Positions 59,835 to 64,000 of a stretch of DNA of 64,000 nt are shown piece by piece (position 1 is the first letter of the stretch; each line of letters begins with the position of its first letter). This stretch comes from Micromonospora zamorensis. Lineage in GTDB: Bacteria; Actinomycetota; Actinomycetes; Mycobacteriales; Micromonosporaceae. A program made the translations under genes and the position numbers. The notes beneath the pieces were generated by a model that was given only the letters and a program-made list of their open reading frames with translations, was not told the origin of the DNA and searched no databases. Location of the stretch: positions 2,914,001 through 2,978,000 of the forward strand of contig NZ_LT607755.1 of NCBI RefSeq assembly GCF_900090275.1, given 5' to 3'.

Positions 59835-61424
59835 TCAGCGGCGGGCCGGGCGCGGGCCGACCAGCCGACGGACCATCGGCGCGGCGTTCCACTTGGCCGC
59901 GCCGACCAGGTCGCGGGCATGCTCCAGGACCGTGTAGTCGGGCCGGGTCAGCCCGTCGGCGATGGCCCGGTCCAGGTCGTTGCCGCAGCGGCTCAGGACA
60001 CTGTCGAAGTCCCGGCGGACCGGCTCCTGCAGGTCGTAGCCGAACGAGCGGTGCAGCCGGGCGAAGAGCGGCTTGTACAGCCGCACCCGCTCGTGCAACC
60101 CCGACGAGTACGACATCGGGTTCTTCGGGCGGCGCAGGATGTAGTCGGGCAGCACGTCGGCGAACGCCCGCCGGACGATCCACTTCTCCTGCCCGTGGCG
60201 CAGCTTCAGATCCAGCGGCAGCCGCATCGCCAGCTCCACCACACTGAGGTCGAGGAACGGCAACCTCGCCTCCACCCCGTGCCCCATGGCCGCCCGGTCG
60301 ACGCGCTGCAACTCCGTACGGCACAGATTGCGGATGCGGTGCAGGAACAGTCGGCGGGCCGCGGCCGGGCCGACCTGGTGATACATCCGGTAGCCGCCGA
60401 ACAGCTCGTCGGAGCCGTCGCCGGTGAGCACCACCTTGATGCCCAGGTCACGGAGCCGTCGGAAGATCGGCACCGACACGACCGCGTTGATGATGTCGCC
60501 GTACTCGGTCAGCTCGGAGATCCGGATCGCCTCGCGGACGTCGGCGAGCCGGATGTCGCGCGGACGCAGCTCGACCACCACGTGCGGCACGTCGAGGTCG
60601 GCGGCGAGCCGCCGGGCGTACGCCACGTCGGGGCTGTCCGCAGCGCCGACGGTGACCGCCACGCAGTCCGGGTGGATGTCGCGCACCTGCCGCAGGGTCA
60701 GCGAGCTGTCCAGCCCACCGGAGAGCACCACCCCGACGGTCAGGTCGGTTTCCACCCGCATCCGGATCGAGTCGCTCAGCGCGGCACGGACGAGCAGGGC
60801 GGCCTCGTCCGGGTCGTCGATGATCGGCAGGCCGTCACCGATGGTGAGCAGGTCGACGTACGGGGTCAGCCGCACGTGCCCGTCCGCCTCGGCCCAACCG
60901 TGGTGCCCGGGCGGCACCTCGGCGATCGGGGCACCGTGCCCGACGAGTGCTTTGACCTCGGAGGCGAGGTGCAGGCAGCCGGGCCGGCGGGACCAGTACA
61001 GCGGCTTGACCCCGATGGGGTCGCGGGCCAGGTACGTCCGGCCGGTGGCCCGCTCGACGACCGCGAAGGCGTACTCGCCGCGCAACCGGGTCACCGCCGC
61101 CTCGCCCCACTGCTGGAACGCGGCGAGCAGCACCTCGGTGTCGCTCTCGGTGCGGAAGGCCTGCCCGAGGCGGGTCAGTTGGGCGCGCAGCTCCCGGTAG
61201 TTGAAGATCTCGCCGTTGAAGCAGAGCAGCCAGCGCTCGTCGGTCGAGGTCCACGGCTGCACCGCCCGGTCCCGGTCGACGACACGAAGCCGGCGGGTGC
61301 CGGCGAGCAGGCCGTTCTCGGACCGGGTCTCGGTGACCTCACCGCGGGGGGCCAGCACGGCGAGCATCCGCCGGAACGTCGCCGGGTCGGCCTCGGGGCC
61401 GATGCTCAACGCGATGCCGCACAC
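59835..61424 (-). CDS. asparagine synthetase (glutamine-hydrolysing)
   Basis: 529 residues. The GTG start at 61424 is followed directly by Cys2, the glutaminase nucleophile (V-C-G-I-A-L). The GATase II loop includes LLCFNGEIFNYRELR and GEYAFAVVE. The synthetase PP-loop is VVLSGGLDSSLTL, and DGSDELFGGYRMY follows. It would amidate aspartate or a related carboxylate using glutamine and ATP. Near homologues in actinobacteria amidate peptidoglycan meso-diaminopimelate. It starts 5 bases after the M15-like gene ends. Confidence 0.9.
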   Translation of the reverse strand: MCGIALSIGPEADPATFRRMLAVLAPRGEVTETRSENGLLAGTRRLRVVDRDRAVQPWTSTDERWLLCFNGEIFNYRELRAQLTRLGQAFRTESDTEVLLAAFQQWGEAAVTRLRGEYAFAVVERATGRTYLARDPIGVKPLYWSRRPGCLHLASEVKALVGHGAPIAEVPPGHHGWAEADGHVRLTPYVDLLTIGDGLPIIDDPDEAALLVRAALSDSIRMRVETDLTVGVVLSGGLDSSLTLRQVRDIHPDCVAVTVGAADSPDVAYARRLAADLDVPHVVVELRPRDIRLADVREAIRISELTEYGDIINAVVSVPIFRRLRDLGIKVVLTGDGSDELFGGYRMYHQVGPAAARRLFLHRIRNLCRTELQRVDRAAMGHGVEARLPFLDLSVVELAMRLPLDLKLRHGQEKWIVRRAFADVLPDYILRRPKNPMSYSSGLHERVRLYKPLFARLHRSFGYDLQEPVRRDFDSVLSRCGNDLDRAIADGLTRPDYTVLEHARDLVGAAKWNAAPMVRRLVGPRPARR

Positions 61425-61429
61425 CGGGG

Positions 61430-62398
61430 TCAGACCCCCATCTCGGCCTCGTAGGCCCGGCGCAGGCGGCGCCGGGCGGTGGGCGCGAGGCACAGGTGCC
61501 AGGCCTGCCCCTCGTCGATCACGTTCAGCTCCCCGGCCCGCTGCCTGTTCAGCAGCACCTCCGCGAGGGTGTCCCGCGCGCCGAAGCGCTCGAACCAGGC
61601 CAGCTCGACGTCGACGGAGTAGCCGAGGCAGTGCCCGCTGGGCAGCATCGCGGCGTACCCCAGGCGGCGCAGCCGGTACTGGTGCTCGGCGCTGCGGACC
61701 AGGCTGGTCACCCACAGCGGCGGGGTGGCCGGCGGCGCGGCGGCGGCGAACTCGCGGGCGATGTCGTTGAGCAGCGCCACCACCTCGCGTCGTGCCCGAC
61801 GGAACAGCAGCCCCGCCGTACGCGGGGTGAGGTCCGGTCGCAGCCGCCGACGCAGCCCGCGCGCGGCCCGGCCCAGCATGGTGGCGGGCTGCTCCTGGTA
61901 GCGGAAGCCCAGCAGGTCGCGGCGGCGCAGCCACTCCAGGTCGACCAGTTCGGCGCTGCCGTTGACCTGGTCGTCGGTGAGGAACGTCGGGGCGTCCTGC
62001 CACCACAGCACGTCGATGCGGGAGAGCAGGTAGATCCGGACCAGCGCGGTGAGGTCACGCGCCGAGGTGCGGTCGTTCGGCTGGTAGCGGGCCATCTCCA
62101 GCAGCAGCGTCTCGCGGGCGCCGATCAGCCCCTGCGGGGTGGCGTCGAGGACGTCGGCGAGCGCCGGCTCGCGCAGTCGTTCGTCGATGAGCACCTGTCG
62201 AGCCCGGGTGCTCGACGCGTCGGCCAGCGCGCCCACCTCGACCAGAAGCTCGGCGACGGCTGTCCGGTAGGCGGCGAGGTCCGGCTCGGGAGTGGGAACG
62301 CGGCGGGGAGTCGCGCCGGGGGGCCGGCGGCGTGCCGGCGCGGTGGGCGACACGGGCGAACCGGGTTGCTGTCCCGGGCTACGGCTGGGCACACGCAT
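61430..62398 (-). CDS. hypothetical protein with M15-like peptidase motif
   Basis: 322 residues. The N-terminal 60 residues are low-complexity. The C-terminal region contains SLVRSAEHQYRLRRLGYAAMLPSGHCLGYSVDVE and INVIDEGQAWHLCL-type text (VIDEGQAWHLCLAP), matching the spacing of M15/D-Ala-D-Ala carboxypeptidase zinc ligands (S-x-H-x2-G-x-S-x-D and W-H). It could therefore act on peptidoglycan peptides. The ATG at 62398 follows GAAGGGACCCCGTC. It is coupled to the asparagine synthetase. Confidence 0.65.
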   Translation of the reverse strand: MRVPSRSPGQQPGSPVSPTAPARRRPPGATPRRVPTPEPDLAAYRTAVAELLVEVGALADASSTRARQVLIDERLREPALADVLDATPQGLIGARETLLLEMARYQPNDRTSARDLTALVRIYLLSRIDVLWWQDAPTFLTDDQVNGSAELVDLEWLRRRDLLGFRYQEQPATMLGRAARGLRRRLRPDLTPRTAGLLFRRARREVVALLNDIAREFAAAAPPATPPLWVTSLVRSAEHQYRLRRLGYAAMLPSGHCLGYSVDVELAWFERFGARDTLAEVLLNRQRAGELNVIDEGQAWHLCLAPTARRRLRRAYEAEMGV

Positions 62399-62497
62399 GA
62401 CGGGGTCCCTTCTCCGGTCACGACACTGGGTGGTTCGCCCTGTAACACACCGTAATTGCCGAGACCGGAGTGGACCGAACAATCCTCCTATCTACTC

Positions 62498-63319
62498 CTA
62501 AGGGAGCCGACCGTCCGGTTGGACACCGGCTCTCGGCGGCACCAGGCCCTGCACCTCGGCGTACGACGGCAGCCCTTCCGTCGTCGCGAGCCCGCCGGCG
62601 CGTACCTGGTCGGCGGCGGCGAGCGCGGCGGCCAGCGCCACCCGGAACAGCAGGGAGCCGGTGCTGACCCGGGCAACCCCCGCGGCGGCCAGTTCGTCCA
62701 GTCCTGGTCCGCCCGGCTGGTACAGCGCGTTCACCGGGGCGTCGATCCGCCCGGTGAGCACGCGCAGCGTGGCCGGGTCGACGATGCCGGGCACGAAGAT
62801 CCCGTCGGCGCCGGCGGCCCGGTAGGCGTGGGCCCGGGCGAGAGTCTGCGGCAGCGGGTCGTCCACCCCCAGCCACCAGGTGTCGGTCCGGGCGTTGACG
62901 AACAGGTCCGGCACCGCCGCCTTCACCGCCGCGACCTTGGCGGCGATGCAGTCCGGCTCGGTGAGGGTGCCGTCGGCACGTCCGTCCTCCAGGTTGATGC
63001 CGACCACGCCGAGCCCGGCCAGCTCCGCCACGTACCCGGCGACCGCCGCCGGATCATCGCTGAACCCGGCCTCGATGTCGACGCTGAGCAGCACCGGCAG
63101 GTTGGCCAGCCGGCGGGCCAGGGCCAGGGTCTCCTGCGCGGTGGCAGCGGTGCCGTCGGGTCGGCCCGCCGCCGCGGCGACCCCGAGGCTGGTGGTGCCG
63201 ATCGCCGGGTGGCCGCGCGCGGCGAGCGCCGCCGCCGAGGCGTGGTCCCAGGCGTTCGGCAGCAGCAGGGGTCGGCCGGTGTGGTGCAGGGCGCGGAAGT
63301 CGGCAGGGCGGTCGGTCAT
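62498..63319 (-). CDS. isocitrate lyase/PEP mutase family protein
   Basis: 273 residues. Family segments: LLLPNAWDHASAAALAARGHPAIGTTSLG, SVDIEAGFSDDP, INLEDGR, and NARTDTWWLG. These proteins cleave or rearrange C-C or P-C bonds in phosphonate or methylisocitrate pathways; the substrate here is unknown. It overlaps the P450 gene by 4 bases (ATGA), so the two are translationally coupled. Confidence 0.88.
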   Translation of the reverse strand: MTDRPADFRALHHTGRPLLLPNAWDHASAAALAARGHPAIGTTSLGVAAAAGRPDGTAATAQETLALARRLANLPVLLSVDIEAGFSDDPAAVAGYVAELAGLGVVGINLEDGRADGTLTEPDCIAAKVAAVKAAVPDLFVNARTDTWWLGVDDPLPQTLARAHAYRAAGADGIFVPGIVDPATLRVLTGRIDAPVNALYQPGGPGLDELAAAGVARVSTGSLLFRVALAAALAAADQVRAGGLATTEGLPSYAEVQGLVPPRAGVQPDGRLP

Positions 63320-64000
63320 CGGACGCTCACCTCCAGGTTCGTCGGGACACGCAGGGTCGGGTGCGGCTCGTGGCGCAGGTCGGCTCGGAGACGCCGGCAG
63401 CGTGCGCGCAGCACGTCGAACACCCCGGTGGCCAGGGCCAGGGCGTGCCGGTCGCCGGGGCAGCCGCGCTCCCCCGCCCCGAAGGTCAGCAGACCCGCAC
63501 CGGGCCGACCGGGCCGGAACGCCGCCGGCTCGCAGAACACCAGCGGGTCACGGTTGGCGGCGTCGAAGCGCAGCAGCACCGGGCTGCCCGCCGGCAGGTC
63601 CCGCCCACCCAGGCGTACCCCGGCGGTGGTGACGCGCCGGGTCGCCCGCACCGGCGGGTCGAGCCGCAGCACCTCGGCCAGCATCGCGCCGGTCTCCGCC
63701 GGCCCGGGCACACCGCCTGGCAGGCCGCCGAGCGGTGGCAGCAGGTGGTGGGCGGCGGCACCGATCAGACCGGCCGTCGCGTCGCACGCCTGGACCAGCA
63801 GACCGATCAGGTTCGCCCGCACCTCCGGCGGGGCCGGCGGCGCGAGCGCCAGCAACGTCGCGACCGCCTGGTCGGCCCGCCGGGCCAACGCAGGATCAAC
63901 CCCCGGGTGGTACGCGGCAGCGACGACAGCGACCGCCGTCCCGGCGGCTGCCGGATCGGCGAGGCCGAGCCGACCGGCCAGCACCCGCAGCGGCACCGGC
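63316..64000 (-). CDS. cytochrome P450, 5' end outside window
   Basis: The visible 228 residues are the C-terminal half. The heme loop FGAGERGCPGDRHAL carries the Cys ligand, and the ExxR motif is EVLR. The I-helix reads QACDATAGLIG, where the usual acid before Thr is Ala; the neighbouring Asp may take its role. It is coupled to the PEP-mutase-family gene. The substrate cannot be inferred without the N-terminal half. Confidence 0.85.
   Translation of the reverse strand, partial: PVPLRVLAGRLGLADPAAAGTAVAVVAAAYHPGVDPALARRADQAVATLLALAPPAPPEVRANLIGLLVQACDATAGLIGAAAHHLLPPLGGLPGGVPGPAETGAMLAEVLRLDPPVRATRRVTTAGVRLGGRDLPAGSPVLLRFDAANRDPLVFCEPAAFRPGRPGAGLLTFGAGERGCPGDRHALALATGVFDVLRARCRRLRADLRHEPHPTLRVPTNLEVSVR

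Overview
The window is very GC-rich, densely packed actinobacterial chromosome. Gene content (ergothioneine genes, DUF881, a DUF574 methyltransferase, DUF4012, many GTG starts) and protein style point to Micromonosporaceae, most likely Micromonospora or a close relative. That placement is inference from gene content; no rRNA or other marker is present. About sixty protein genes are recognisable, plus one tRNA.

Layout. 1-4.2 kb: the pgsA-like/DUF881 pair, a MarR regulator coupled to a SpoIIE-type phosphatase, and a DUF574 methyltransferase. 4.3-9.5 kb: universal stress protein, small orphan proteins, a divergent HhH glycosylase-like protein and a CNNM/CorC membrane protein. 9.6-11.3 kb: a TetR regulator divergent from a zinc alcohol dehydrogenase, with paired operator-like sites. 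11.4-20.2 kb: a selenocysteine island, all on the minus strand: a formate dehydrogenase alpha subunit read through an in-frame UGA (Sec190) followed by a SECIS-like hairpin, its iron-sulfur and NrfD-type subunits, tRNA-Sec (selC), selA and selB. 20.2-31.1 kb: two nearly identical 1.3-1.4 kb modules, each a secreted lysozyme-fold protein with a long repeat-rich leader. They flank about 8 kb holding a nucleotidyltransferase (AbiEii-like) pair, an SDR, a 5'-nucleotidase, a geranylgeranyl-reductase-like flavoprotein and an MFS exporter. The second module also carries a 207-bp array of an 8-bp G4-type repeat.

31.1-37.1 kb: a cell-surface/exopolysaccharide cluster (LPXTG protein, DUF4012, glycosyltransferase, low-molecular-weight tyrosine phosphatase, Wzz/tyrosine autokinase). 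37.4-40.5 kb: NhaA, DUF1622 and a GDT1-family Mn exporter behind a yybP-ykoY manganese riboswitch. 40.6-45.1 kb: the ergothioneine operon egtA-egtB-egtC-egtD, with a 60-bp triplicated sequence at the egtA/egtB junction that copies a ribosome-binding site and GTG each time. 45.3-48.6 kb: an ECF-type sigma factor with a probable membrane anti-sigma factor, divergent from a Ser/Thr kinase. 48.7-54.6 kb: a nucleotide-sugar dehydrogenase, then a two-component system with an FtsX-type permease. 54.6-58.9 kb: DUF305 and LVIVD-repeat exported proteins around a perfect CRP-type palindrome, an ArsB/SLC13-like transporter and DUF1203. 58.9-64 kb: a MerR regulator with a classic MerR promoter, an asparagine-synthetase/M15-like pair, a PEP-mutase-family enzyme and the C-terminal part of a P450 cut by the window edge.

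Most striking are the compact selC-selA-selB-fdh island, the duplicated lysozyme modules with six copies of a fixed-geometry inverted motif, the minisatellite and the repeat-borne translation starts of egtB. All identities were made by reading sequence and motifs; no database search was possible.
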